Source: Clostridium aceticum
GTDB taxonomy: Bacteria; Bacillota; Clostridia; Peptostreptococcales; Natronincolaceae
Length of the DNA stretch: 64,000 nt
Reading direction: 5' to 3'
Assembly (NCBI RefSeq): GCF_001042715.1
Contig: NZ_CP009687.1
Span: 2,471,418 to 2,535,417 of the forward strand
Part shown: piece after piece, positions 8,740-16,485 of the stretch
Layout: the number at the start of each line of letters is the position of its first letter
Position numbering within the stretch: position 1 is the stretch's first letter
The notes under the pieces: generated by a model
Databases searched by the model: none
What the model was told of the DNA's origin: nothing
Seen by the model: the letters and a program-made list of their open reading frames with translations, nothing else
Position numbers and translations under genes: made by a program

Positions 8740-9235
8740 TTTATAAGCTATAAAAGCAAGATCTACATTACATGACGCTTAGATTTGTTAAATCCATAAA
8801 ATCTTGGATTTTTAAGACCATAGCACAGCTTTAGTATAGAAAACAGTCTTTCTATTGTGATTCTTTGCTTATAACTTTTTTTCTCCCTTAGGAGAATCAA
8901 TCAATAAAGTAAAAATTTCTTTTTCTATACGCATTTTTAATATTGTCGATTGTTTTAGATTTTGTAAGGTTCGTATCAGTAACTAGGTGAATTGAGAGTT
9001 CATCACATAGTTTGAACAACTTAACGCCTGTCATAGGCAGTATCGCCCAGCATTATAAAAAACACTATGACTTTTTAGTTTAGCAATCAATTCTTCACAA
9101 TTACTATCAGATAACAGTGAATAACAGTGGGGACAGTTCTTACGGTTGCATCTTGTTGATAAGTCCGCATCACTTGCAGTTTGTTTTAACCCGTAGAATG
9201 CACTTATACATCTGACATAGTTTACCTCTTCTTAA
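8740..9235 (-). pseudogene. Decayed DDE transposase remnant
   Basis: Pieces of one transposase can be read in shifting frames on the minus strand: RCNRKNCPHCYS, then LGDTAYD (first catalytic Asp block), then KLFKLCDELSIHLVTDTNL, and finally ERLFSILKLCYGLKNPRFYG (the Glu block). Several stops and frameshifts separate them. It is an IS4/IS5-type DDE enzyme of uncertain subgroup. It lies between operator module 2 and the bacteriocin-like gene and may have pushed them apart. Confidence 0.65.
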
Positions 9236-9376
9236 AAAAGACTACCTTTCATTTGTTTCTTGTGATAAAATAATTTTATAGTGCCTGTTAAGATAACTAT
9301 TTGTTTAAGCTTCCTCATGGCTATCGTAGATATCTTTTCAGTCACTTTTTTTTGGAGAATCTCGTGAAATCTTGTC

Positions 9377-9528
9377 CATAATGTACCACCTCCTACATCT
9401 TATTTTAAACCTTCCACCTTTTTCGATTAGAAAATTTTCCTTGTACTTAAGTACATTTTTAGTATATCACAAATTTTACATTTTTCGGTACTGTTGGAAC
9501 AAAATGGGAGTTTGTGGGAATAAAATGG
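9377..9528. promoter_or_regulatory. Candidate LytTR/AgrA operator module 2
   Basis: Direct half-sites AACAAAATGG (9498-9507) and AATAAAATGG (9519-9528) are 21 bp apart; the full 21-bp units are nearly identical tandem copies. On the left, AGTATATCACA (9461-9471) supplies a minus-strand -10-like box (TATACT or TGTGAT) about 26 bp away. Further left, an AGGAGGTGG site and ATG (9379) begin a peptide, MDKISRDSPKKSD, that stops at once. Its start resembles the small ORF beside module 3 (MDRISLNFSKK). The minus-strand promoter would point toward the bacteriocin-like gene at 8581. No gene is seen in 9240-9907 apart from these traces. Confidence 0.5.
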
Positions 9529-9584
9529 GTATTTGTGGGAAAACCTTGTCCATTATTTAAAAAAGAAAAATTTGAAAACCCCAT

Positions 9585-9619
9585 AAAAAAGACGGCATCC
9601 TTTTGAGATAGTGCCGCCT
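9585..9619 (-). terminator. Rho-independent terminator (copy 2)
   Basis: Same hairpin as at 3985-4019: GGCGGCAC paired with GATGCCGTC on the minus strand and followed by T6. It lies about 290 bp beyond the stop of the GNAT gene. The interval between them contains no open frame of note. Confidence 0.7.
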
Positions 9620-9907
9620 AATGTTTTTCTTTATTTATTTATATTCAAAGTAATTACTTCACAAATTTTGAACATAGCAAATTATTAACCAAAGCTTCCG
9701 AAAAGAATTCATTTTATATTAGTATACTAAAGTCAGAACATATTTAACCAAACAAATAGCATTACTACGTATATTGGAAGATGCATCATAGAAAGTATTT
9801 GATAAACTTTGTTATCTTCCATATTCTTGAGATAGATAAACACCTTCCATTCTTTATTTTTTATACCATCCATTTCATGAAACAGAAGAAAAGATTAAAT
9901 GAAATCA

Positions 9908-10357
9908 TTACTTTAACTCCAGATATGTTAATCTAGGATAAAATCCTTGCTTCATATAAAAATCAAGTACGGATTCATGCCCATCTGCAACCGCTACGAA
10001 AATCTTTTTACAACTTTCCCCTTTTAGCCAATCAATAGCTTGATTAACGATTAGATTACCTAATCCTTGCTGTCTGTAAGCTTCTTCTATAAAAAGTGAT
10101 TCAATTTCTCCTACTTCCTTATGAACTGTTAAGATACAATAACCTATTATTTCCAAATCATCCTTCTCTATTACCACAACTCGAATATCTTTATCAGTCA
10201 TTGTTCTAAATTTTTCACATCTTTTTTCGAAGGTAAAGGTTGCATAATGCTCCTTAAAGAATTTAGAATCCTTCATATGTAGTCGATTCAGCTTTTCCCA
10301 CAATTCTTTTATTAAATAAAGCTCTTCTATCTTTATTACTTTTAGTTTAAAATCCAT
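9908..10357 (-). CDS. GNAT family N-acetyltransferase
   Basis: Acetyl-CoA-dependent acetyltransferase of unknown substrate. I chose the ATG at 10357 (149 residues); the open frame extends a little upstream, but AAGGAGAG lies in that extension and serves as the ribosome site. The GNAT core is clear: the beta-4 strand IESLFIEEAYR, the acetyl-CoA loop RQQGLG in motif A, and the C-terminal FYMKQGFYPR. The family includes drug, small-molecule and protein acetyltransferases, and nothing here selects one. A deleted copy exists at 4308-4566. The RAYT element sits directly upstream and may have separated it from its promoter. Confidence 0.88.
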   Translation of the reverse strand: MDFKLKVIKIEELYLIKELWEKLNRLHMKDSKFFKEHYATFTFEKRCEKFRTMTDKDIRVVVIEKDDLEIIGYCILTVHKEVGEIESLFIEEAYRQQGLGNLIVNQAIDWLKGESCKKIFVAVADGHESVLDFYMKQGFYPRLTYLELK

Positions 10358-10434
10358 CCAACCTTCACTCTCCTTCAATATGAGATATTCTCTTCACTAT
10401 TTGCTTCCTAACGATTAGCAATTAAGGGGCATCA

Positions 10435-11405
10435 GGGGTCAGGCTTGAATTATTCACTTACTTCTTCCCATCTTTTTATTACTTCAATCACATAAGGTGT
10501 TCCTTTACTTTCACCTGAAACTATTTTAGATACCATTGATGGCGGTAGGTTTAATTTTTCTGCTACTACTTTTTTAGGCATACTGCACCATTTCTCATTT
10601 ACTAGCACTATTGCTTTTTTAATATCAGAAATCCTTTGTATCTTCGTCTTTTTAGTGAGTTCTTCTAATGTTATATCCTCTAATTTACATATTTTTTTAA
10701 TGACTTCATCTATGCCTTTATTAAATTTTTCTCTATCTTTATCTGGAAAATATGATGCTGCTTCCTTCTGAGTTTCTGCCATATCTTCGTATATTATTTC
10801 TTCTTGATCCTGATTCATAAATTGAAGATACTGACTTATTGCTTTGTTTTTGTTAGATGAAAATATGCTGAGTACAAAGTTGGTATCAACTACATATCCA
10901 TTTTTTTCCCCTAAATATATGGGATGGCTACTCCATTGATAATCTAATCCTTTGTCTATGTGAGCCTTTATTGGATTATTATGTATGTATTTTATAAGCT
11001 GTAATAAGTATGTGTTTTTTGAACGTAGTAAGGGTAAGGCTTTATATCTTTGCTGAAAAACATGCCCAGTTCTATTGTATTCACGATTAAACCATTTGGT
11101 ATAAACTTGCTGTATTCTCTGCATGATTTGTGATAATGCTACTTCTTCTACTTCTACTAGGAGATGAGCATGGTTATCCATCATACAATAAGCATACAAT
11201 TTAAAGCCTAGTTTATTTTTGTATAATAAAACTGTGTCTAAATACTTTTTCTTTTGAATCTCCTCTTGTAATACTTTTTCTCTGTTATTACCTCTTACCA
11301 TTACATGATATAGAGCTCCTTTATAGTGTATACGTGGTTTTCTTGGCATTTTAATCACCCTATGTAATCATAATATTAATAAGTGAATATTTCAAGCCTG
11401 ACCCC
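10435..11405 (-). mobile_element. RAYT (Y1-type) element with 25-bp inverted ends
   Basis: The left end, 10435-10459, and the right end, 11381-11405, are inverted copies matching at 24 of 25 positions (AAGTGAATA-T/A-TTCAAGCCTGACCCC read outward). The left copy includes the last codons of the transposase gene. Beyond the right end the core GACCCCTTTCCTT is repeated three times. The GGGGTCAGGC motif beside such transposases is known from many unrelated bacteria. Confidence 0.7.
10450..11349 (-). CDS. REP-associated tyrosine transposase (RAYT, IS200-like)
   Basis: HUH-type single-strand transposase of 299 residues. The start is the ATG at 11349, which has AGGGTG upstream. The Y1 domain shows the N-terminal PRKPRIHYKGALYHVMVRGN block, the metal-binding His pair H60/H62 in MDNHAHLLVEV, and the conserved GHVFQQRYKA. 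An extra C-terminal region of about 110 residues ends in a DnaA-like helix-turn-helix (KKVVAEKLNLPPSMVSKIV), as in many clostridial RAYTs. Such enzymes act on palindromic REP-like sequences, which are present at both flanks. The gene is intact. Confidence 0.93.
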   Translation of the reverse strand: MPRKPRIHYKGALYHVMVRGNNREKVLQEEIQKKKYLDTVLLYKNKLGFKLYAYCMMDNHAHLLVEVEEVALSQIMQRIQQVYTKWFNREYNRTGHVFQQRYKALPLLRSKNTYLLQLIKYIHNNPIKAHIDKGLDYQWSSHPIYLGEKNGYVVDTNFVLSIFSSNKNKAISQYLQFMNQDQEEIIYEDMAETQKEAASYFPDKDREKFNKGIDEVIKKICKLEDITLEELTKKTKIQRISDIKKAIVLVNEKWCSMPKKVVAEKLNLPPSMVSKIVSGESKGTPYVIEVIKRWEEVSE

Positions 11406-11457
11406 TTTCCTTGACCCCTGACCCCTTTCCTTGACCCCAAGCCTGACCCCTTTCCTT
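11391..11457 (+). repeat. REP-like repeats beside the RAYT gene
   Basis: The core GACCCCTTTCCTT occurs three times (from about 11400, 11420 and 11445), twice preceded by AAGCCT. An inverted single copy, GGGGTCAGGCTTGAA, lies at 10435-10449. These are probably the substrate sequences of the RAYT transposase. Confidence 0.75.
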
Positions 11458-11458
11458 C

Positions 11459-11772
11459 TCTAGGCAAAGGCAAATGATAGTAGAACATCCCTTTAGAACG
11501 ATAAAGAGGGGGCTAGGTATGACGTGTTTTCTGACAAAAGGTATCCAGTCAGTAAAAGCGGAGATTTCTTTTGCTTTTTTAGTCTATATAATATGAAACG
11601 AGCAATAAATATATTAGGAATAAAGGAAATAGTCAGGAGGCTAACAGGTAAAAAAGTACTTTATAGCCTCCGATTTTATAAGTATACTCTATTCCTTGAA
11701 AACATTAGTTGTTTTAATTATGAAAAGCATAAAAAGTGCTATGGAATAATGATCCATTTTTGCGAGGTCTGA
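11459..11772 (+). pseudogene. IS1182-family transposase, C-terminal fragment
   Basis: The frame RQRQMIVEHPFRTIKRGLG (from 11459) is the conserved Glu-containing block of IS1182-type DDE transposases (family pattern EHPFGTIKR). It continues as VKAEISFAFLVY, then shifts frame near 11590 to YNMKRAINILGIKEIVRRL, the usual C-terminus. The rest of the transposase is missing. The open frame from 11524 is therefore a shifted remnant and not a gene. Confidence 0.8.
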
Positions 11773-11789
11773 CGTCCCTTCGACTTCTT

Positions 11790-12791
11790 CTAATCTTTTG
11801 TTGTAGAATCGGTAATTATAAATTTTTGAGAAAAAAGAGTGAACATACTTTTACCTTCTCTCCAAGCTAGCTGCAATGATTCAGAATCACATTCTTGTTG
11901 AGGGTTTGGTATAGCAACAAAATAGAAGGGGTTATCTTGTGTAATATTTATGTTGGAAAGTGTCACCTGAACTACAGTTTCTGCATAAGGAGCTAGCGAT
12001 AAGATGTAATCAGAATTATATGCATTTGTTATTACTTCACCTTCTGAGATTACACCAATCCAGTAATCTGTCTTAAATGGAAAAGAGTTGTAAAGGTAAA
12101 GATTATAAGTAGATAATGAATCTTGAGATACTTCGTTATTCTGTCGTATTTCAAACGGTGGTTGCATTTGTGCAGGAAAAGCAACGAACTCGATAGATCG
12201 ATTAATAGATGCTAACAATGTTGTACTATCAACATTTGAAACCTTTAATTGAGGTTGAACAATATTTGAACTTGATTCCCCCTCTGATTTATAAATTGTA
12301 AAGCGTATATCCTGCTCAGGAGTTAAAAATTTCCGTGGTGATTCATAAATTTTTTCAATAATAAACATACCAAAATGATACCCAGTATTTATTCTGGAAA
12401 AATCAATATGCGTGGAAGCTTCACCATTTTCTGCCGAAAGTAAAAATGCCTTTGATTCCATATCATCTTCTGATAAATCATACTGTAATCCATCTATGAG
12501 TAGCATAAGCTTATACCCTATAATTTCTGTATTAGTATCTCTAATCACTAATGTATACTCTTCACTGCTGTCGTATACAATGTGTCTTGAAGGTAAAAGC
12601 TCTCCTCGATGATTCAACATCTCTAGTTCAAACATGCTATCATTATAAATACCATTATTTATCGTTTCTAGCTTAGTTTTTTGATTGTGTAGATAAGGAA
12701 TAAAATTTTGACATCCACTTATAAAAAACATTATAATAATGCCTAATGCAAACTTTAGAACATATCTTTTCTTTTTAAAGAAATAAAGCAT
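11790..12791 (-). CDS. Lipoprotein of unknown function
   Basis: A 333-residue predicted lipoprotein. A lysine-rich N-terminus and hydrophobic segment lead to a lipobox, FISGC, with Cys27 as the lipid-modified residue. The remainder is a soluble, beta-rich extracytoplasmic domain with no motif I recognise (two Cys, one at the lipobox and one near the C-terminus). AAAGGAG lies eight bases before the ATG. It follows the secreted protein gene at 12862-13392 on the same strand with a 70-bp gap containing a hairpin, so the two are probably one operon under the module at 13668-13803. Confidence 0.8.
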   Translation of the reverse strand: MLYFFKKKRYVLKFALGIIIMFFISGCQNFIPYLHNQKTKLETINNGIYNDSMFELEMLNHRGELLPSRHIVYDSSEEYTLVIRDTNTEIIGYKLMLLIDGLQYDLSEDDMESKAFLLSAENGEASTHIDFSRINTGYHFGMFIIEKIYESPRKFLTPEQDIRFTIYKSEGESSSNIVQPQLKVSNVDSTTLLASINRSIEFVAFPAQMQPPFEIRQNNEVSQDSLSTYNLYLYNSFPFKTDYWIGVISEGEVITNAYNSDYILSLAPYAETVVQVTLSNINITQDNPFYFVAIPNPQQECDSESLQLAWREGKSMFTLFSQKFIITDSTTKD

Positions 12792-12820
12792 ATTTTGAGC
12801 TCCTTTCTCTCCAATGAAGA

Positions 12821-12846
12821 ACTACTACCTAAAAATAGGTAGTAGT
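12821..12846. other. Intergenic hairpin
   Basis: ACTACTACCT (12821-12830) and AGGTAGTAGT (12837-12846) form a perfect 10-bp stem with a 6-base loop. No T-run follows on the minus strand, so it is more likely an mRNA-stabilising or processing element between two co-transcribed genes than a terminator. Confidence 0.5.
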
Positions 12847-12861
12847 ACTCTGTTTTAGAGC

Positions 12862-13392
12862 TTATTTATAATCATAATTTTCTTGAGTAATAGTCTTATA
12901 GCCACTATGCTCAAATCTGTGATAGCCTTTTGCCATCGATATCCTATTATCAATACCTGATACCTTCTCAACCATAACGTCTGCAGAATTTGATTCAGTC
13001 TTACTATTTCCTACTTTATATATGTAGTCACCTTTGTCATCTTTGTAATAGAGAGACCCTTTAACATGAATTGAATCAATTTCGAACGGCAGTCCATTTT
13101 GATCTCGGGCCATAGATTTTGCATTTACAGCCCACTGATTGCCAGACAGTTTAATTAATTGTACACTTGATTTAGCTTTCGAATACGTTGACGTACTTGA
13201 ACTAAAGAAAGCTAAAAATCGTTCAAAAATATTGAACTCCCTTAGTGGAGCAACCTCTATTACTGTTGCTTCCGCATCAACTGAAATATCTGGATCTAAT
13301 GCTTTCTCAGCTGTTGTCATAGTGTTTGCAAAGGATACTATTGTTGAAAAAGAAAATAATACAACAAGAAGAAAAACAAATAGTTTTTTCAT
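12862..13392 (-). CDS. Secreted protein of unknown function
   Basis: A 176-residue exported protein with a signal peptide (about 1-22, KKLFVFLLVVLFSFST). The mature part has no Cys and contains a region of alternating hydrophobic residues (IHVKGSLYYKDDKGDY) ending in GYHRFEHSGYKTITQENYDYK-type sequence. The composition (Tyr, Ser, Lys, Asp; Cys-free) resembles the secreted peptide at 8189-8581, but no convincing alignment was seen. It has a good ribosome site (GGGAGG before ATG) and lies downstream of a small ORF and operator module 3. No family recognised. Confidence 0.8.
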   Translation of the reverse strand: MKKLFVFLLVVLFSFSTIVSFANTMTTAEKALDPDISVDAEATVIEVAPLREFNIFERFLAFFSSSTSTYSKAKSSVQLIKLSGNQWAVNAKSMARDQNGLPFEIDSIHVKGSLYYKDDKGDYIYKVGNSKTESNSADVMVEKVSGIDNRISMAKGYHRFEHSGYKTITQENYDYK

Positions 13393-13494
13393 AATAACCT
13401 CCCATGTATATTTTTTTACTTAAATTTCTCTTTTGTAACAGACTTCATTTGTTAGCTTACATAAGTTTAGTACGAGTGAAATTTACATTCAAAG

Positions 13495-13614
13495 TTATAG
13501 CCATCTGTCTAACTTTTCCAGAGCTGTTGCACATATCTTTTCATGCACTGTTTTTTTGGAGAAATTCAGAGAAATCCTGTCCATAAAATCTAACCTCTTA
13601 CACTCTATTTTCAT
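13495..13614 (-). CDS. Small ORF behind operator module 3
   Basis: A 39-codon frame starting at ATG 13614, directly preceded by an excellent ribosome-binding site (GGAGGAGAAAG). Sequence features: basic with one Cys near each end (IECKRLDF, EKICATAL), ending KLDRWL. A related start, MDKISRDSPKK, is present beside module 2 but stops at once. The agrB-proximal copy keeps the GGAGGAGAA site but is interrupted by an IS110 fragment. It could be a real short peptide or the decayed start of a larger gene once divergent from agrB. The translation signals favour expression; the function is unknown. Confidence 0.4.
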   Translation of the reverse strand: MKIECKRLDFMDRISLNFSKKTVHEKICATALEKLDRWL

Positions 13615-13667
13615 CTTTCTCCTCCATCCATCAAAATCTATGTTGTACTTAAGCATATTTTCAATAT

Positions 13668-13803
13668 ATCATAAAATTTCCATCTTAAAACAGATTTAGA
13701 ACAAAATGGCAGTAAAGAGGAATGAAATGGCATATCAAACTTTTTTGTTCCCTTTTACTCCCATTTCATTCCTTCTTAGTTGTATGTGATTTCTAACTAT
13801 GAT
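13668..13803. promoter_or_regulatory. Candidate LytTR/AgrA operator module 3 (symmetrical)
   Basis: Forward half-sites AACAAAATGG (13700-13709) and AATGAAATGG (13721-13730) and inverted half-sites CTTTTTTGTT (13740-13749) and CCATTTCATT (13761-13770) are each spaced 21 bp. TATGAT boxes lie outside on both sides: ATCATA at 13668-13673 for the minus strand and TATGAT at 13798-13803 for the plus strand, 26-27 bp from the nearest half-site. About 200 bp here are almost identical to the agrB upstream region. The minus promoter faces the small ORF and the secreted protein gene. Confidence 0.6.
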
Positions 13804-14153
13804 ATTATTCAGTTTAATTAAAAGGTAGGGGACGAGTTAACAATGCAAAAGTCGTGGGGACGTTTTGTTCGGTATGAATCGAATACTTCTTTCTCCTTTT
13901 CTTCTTATCATTACATTGTTATTATTTCTTTATCACTTTTTTCTTTAGCATTTTGTCACAGTTTTATCACTGATGATTATCATAATTATTAGCAATTTTG
14001 CATGTCAAATAAAACTCACCTTTCAATTTCTTTGAATTTCTTTGACTTCTAAAAATTTCCCACTGGTGCCTGGGGAAAGAAGTTTGTAAAAATGAGGAAT
14101 TTTCACTTGCAAAAAACAAGCGGTAAAAATAAGTTATCCTCATAAAGCTGTTT
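13804..14153 (+). other. Decayed agr-like downstream region, no supported gene
   Basis: After the duplicated agrB promoter the copy continues through the ATG equivalent to that of agrB (13843), and then similarity to agrB ends. A 49-codon frame (13843-13992) with a hydrophobic middle follows, but its ribosome site is poor. A minus-strand frame at 13967-14164 has no ribosome site. I see no gene here that I can support. Confidence 0.4.
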
Positions 14154-14804
14154 TTATAGGTCAACCAAGTACTGGGGTTTAAAGCACTTACTAAAAATAT
14201 ATGAATAATTTTCTTCCTTGAATATCATATACTCTTTTTCTAACTTCTGATTCACTCTTATATTATCTTTATCAAATATATTAACCTCTATCAGCGGTGT
14301 GTCTTTCGTTCCTTCAAGTCTATATGTGAAAACAAAAAAACTTTCATTTTTTACCTCTAACACTTGTGTTGACTGACCTACTCTTGCTTCTATTTTTTTT
14401 ATTTCTTCACTAAATATCTTTCCATATACTAATATTAAAAGATCATTTTCTAACCCTACTATTGAAATTCTATAAAAATAATTACCACTTCCATTTTGAA
14501 GTTTTTTGTATTTATATGGAAAAAAAGTTTTAGCATAGATATAATCTCCAACTATTTTTTCTCCTTCTTTGTCTAGAGAATAAATATATATTATTTCTTG
14601 ATCAGTGCTTAGTATTTTTTGTATCTGAAATTTCGTGTGAATTCCATGCATACTTTCGACATCTTTAGTGATTTCTTCCAGTATTTCATCTTCAAACGAA
14701 AACATTATCCAGTATGATAATGTTAGACAAATAGTGATTGCTATACTAAGAAGAATTAATCTTAGTTTATTAGACTTTATAGTTTTCAACGGATTTATTA
14801 TCAT
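14154..14804 (-). CDS. Membrane-anchored hypothetical protein
   Basis: A 216-residue protein with a short cytoplasmic N-terminus, one transmembrane helix at about residues 15-33 (LRLILLSIAITICLTLSYW) and a long charged extracytoplasmic domain. The domain alternates beta-type segments with acidic residues and has one late Cys; no known motif was found. AAAGGATGAG precedes the ATG. It follows the 318-residue secreted protein on the same strand, separated by a strong terminator, so it may have its own promoter. The organisation resembles the anchored protein at 4888-5367, but I saw no direct similarity. Confidence 0.75.
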   Translation of the reverse strand: MIINPLKTIKSNKLRLILLSIAITICLTLSYWIMFSFEDEILEEITKDVESMHGIHTKFQIQKILSTDQEIIYIYSLDKEGEKIVGDYIYAKTFFPYKYKKLQNGSGNYFYRISIVGLENDLLILVYGKIFSEEIKKIEARVGQSTQVLEVKNESFFVFTYRLEGTKDTPLIEVNIFDKDNIRVNQKLEKEYMIFKEENYSYIFSKCFKPQYLVDL

Positions 14805-14903
14805 ATTTCACTCATCCTTTCAAAAATATATTTTAAATTCTTAATTTATTTAACTTTATAGCAATGTTATTTTAATAAGTTTTCCTAATATTAAATTGAA
14901 TTT

Positions 14904-14946
14904 AAAATAAACATATCCTCTTGGTAGCAAAGGATATGTTTATTTT
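14904..14946. terminator. Bidirectional terminator
   Basis: AAAATAAACATATCCT (14904-14919) and its perfect complement AGGATATGTTTATTTT (14931-14946) form a 16-bp stem with A- and T-rich flanks. It ends the transcript of the 318-residue secreted protein. Confidence 0.85.
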
Positions 14947-14957
14947 ATTTCTAAATT

Positions 14958-15914
14958 CTAGTAGAGCAGCTCAGTAATTTCTACCTCTATTTTCCAATGG
15001 TTAGAATTTCCACTAGTGGTCAACCCTAGTCCTGCTGGATTAAGTCCAACATTTACGCCGGAAGTTGTATAAGTATGTATATATGAAAATCTAGCGCCTG
15101 TTTTCTTATTTTTAACAGGAGTATATGTTTTGGCTAACTCCACTTCAGCTCTTGTGTAGTATGCGTAGTCTCCTATAAATTCGTGTTGAATATACTCAGG
15201 AAATGACCATATATAGCCTTTTTGATAATTGGATTCTGTTCGATTGTACTTAACAGAATTACCGCTATGTTTGTAAAAACCAGTAATACTATAGGATGTA
15301 GCTTTTAGTTCACCATCTCCCCCCCAAGTAATCCCAACAAAATCATCTCCAGTAGCAGGATTATCAGAACCACTTGAACCGTATCCAGACCACTCAGCTT
15401 CAGTTGCTATCTTATATTTGTAACTTCCTGTATCAAAACGAAATATATAAATCGTAAGCTTACCTTTCTTTTGACTATCAGAATATGATAAACTGACTGA
15501 GATGTCCTCTACATTCAGATTTTTATTATCTATTTGATCCAAATATTCTTCAACCTCATCATTAGTCATGAACCTACTATCTATGATTTGTAGTTCCTCA
15601 TCCACATAAGCTAATGTCTCTGTAACATAAACTTCAACTGATTTGTAATCTGTCAGTGTATGTCCTTCTTCTAACTCCTTAATAACTTTTTCTTTAATAT
15701 TTTTGTTATTCTCTAAAATCTTTTTAACCTCTTTGTTCTTCACTTCTATAGTTCCATCTAAATTTAACTTTATATCACTATCTTTCAATTTAATAGTCTT
15801 TTCTTGTCTGTAGTAGGCCTCTTCTTCTTTCTTAACTTCATCTGCATAGGTTACCAAAGAAAATAGCATGCAAAATACTGTTAACATTGATGCTAATCGC
15901 TTTAATTTTATCAT
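14958..15914 (-). CDS. Secreted protein of unknown function
   Basis: A 318-residue exported protein. The signal peptide spans about residues 1-24, with likely cleavage at VTYA-DE. The next 110 residues are charged and helical, reminiscent of a propeptide (KKILENNKNIKEKVIKELEEG). The C-terminal half is a Gly/Ser/Tyr-rich domain without Cys and with beta-type patterns (AEWSGYGSSGSDNPATGDDF, then GVNVGLNPAGLGLTTSGN). The pro-region plus compact domain could suit a secreted toxin or enzyme, but no catalytic motif was seen. AAAAGGAG precedes the ATG. Operator module 4 lies upstream, now separated by an IS110 remnant. Confidence 0.8.
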   Translation of the reverse strand: MIKLKRLASMLTVFCMLFSLVTYADEVKKEEEAYYRQEKTIKLKDSDIKLNLDGTIEVKNKEVKKILENNKNIKEKVIKELEEGHTLTDYKSVEVYVTETLAYVDEELQIIDSRFMTNDEVEEYLDQIDNKNLNVEDISVSLSYSDSQKKGKLTIYIFRFDTGSYKYKIATEAEWSGYGSSGSDNPATGDDFVGITWGGDGELKATSYSITGFYKHSGNSVKYNRTESNYQKGYIWSFPEYIQHEFIGDYAYYTRAEVELAKTYTPVKNKKTGARFSYIHTYTTSGVNVGLNPAGLGLTTSGNSNHWKIEVEITELLY

Positions 15915-16047
15915 AACTGTTATCTCCTTTTATAAATATTTTAGAACTTTCAACAAAATAACCAACTTAACATTAGGGACGGCAGACTGCGATAAAACAG
16001 ATAAAACTGCCATTGACTTTTTTGAGAATCGAATTAAGCTATAATAA

Positions 16048-16332
16048 ATTAACTTCGTCCAATGTGCTAATTCCGTGGTTAAAAGTAAAAAACATCCTGA
16101 AATCCCCAACCGCTATCTTCGATCAAGAAAATGTCGCGGTCACAAGAAGGCAATCATTGCAATAGCAAGAATGCTTTTAACAGCATTATACAACAGGTTG
16201 AAGAAAAATAAACCATATAATGCCGAACTTTACAGAAACTCCGACATTATTCCTGTCAATCGTGATATTACTGTGGAACAAGCTCTGCAATTAGCAAAAT
16301 TCCAGGGTTATAGAATTAAGTCAGCAGGATAA
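16048..16332 (+). pseudogene. IS110-family transposase, C-terminal remnant
   Basis: The frame reads NFVQCANSVVKSKKHPEI, then CRGHKKAIIAIARMLLTAL, then ITVEQALQLAKFQGYRIKSA. This is the end of the Transposase_20 domain of IS110/IS116/IS902 enzymes, including the conserved RGHKKAIIAIARMLL block. A stop at 16045-16047 closes the frame upstream, and the N-terminal DEDD domain is missing. A hairpin (GAAGCCA...TGGCTT) follows at about 16374-16392. The fragment separates operator module 4 from the secreted protein gene at 15914. Confidence 0.85.
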
Positions 16333-16485
16333 CCTTAATTTTGTCTACATATTCAATTTTTTCGAAGCCACCGCAAGATGGCTTGTTTGTTATGCCTTTA
16401 TGGAATGCGCCAATCTCTAGTTTTCTTTTTCAACCTTCTCCTCCTTCCATCAAAATCTATGTTATACTTAAGCACATTTTCAATA

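Larger units (their letters stand above)
9528..10426. repeat. Duplicated GNAT segment, copy 2 (full length)
   Basis: This 899-bp segment matches 3927-4635 in the same orientation and carries the intact acetyltransferase gene. Homology stops at ATTAAG, just before the left inverted repeat of the RAYT element. The two copies are direct repeats about 4.9 kb apart that flank the bacteriocin-type cassette. Confidence 0.9.

Noticed and set aside
9498-9540. Tandem 21-bp units as a short CRISPR or minisatellite
   Set aside because: Only two units, and the same half-site spacing recurs at three other promoters, so a regulator site is the better reading.
11524-11772. Open frame of 82 codons on +
   Set aside because: Its sequence is a shifted IS1182 C-terminus (YNMKRAINILGIKEIVRRL); listed as a transposase fragment.
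13967-14164. 65-codon frame on - overlapping the end of the anchored protein gene
   Set aside because: No ribosome site and no recognisable protein pattern; it lies in a decayed duplicated region.
16075-16332. 85-codon frame as a possible small new gene
   Set aside because: It matches the C-terminal RGHKKAIIAIARMLL block of IS110 transposases and continues upstream without a start.
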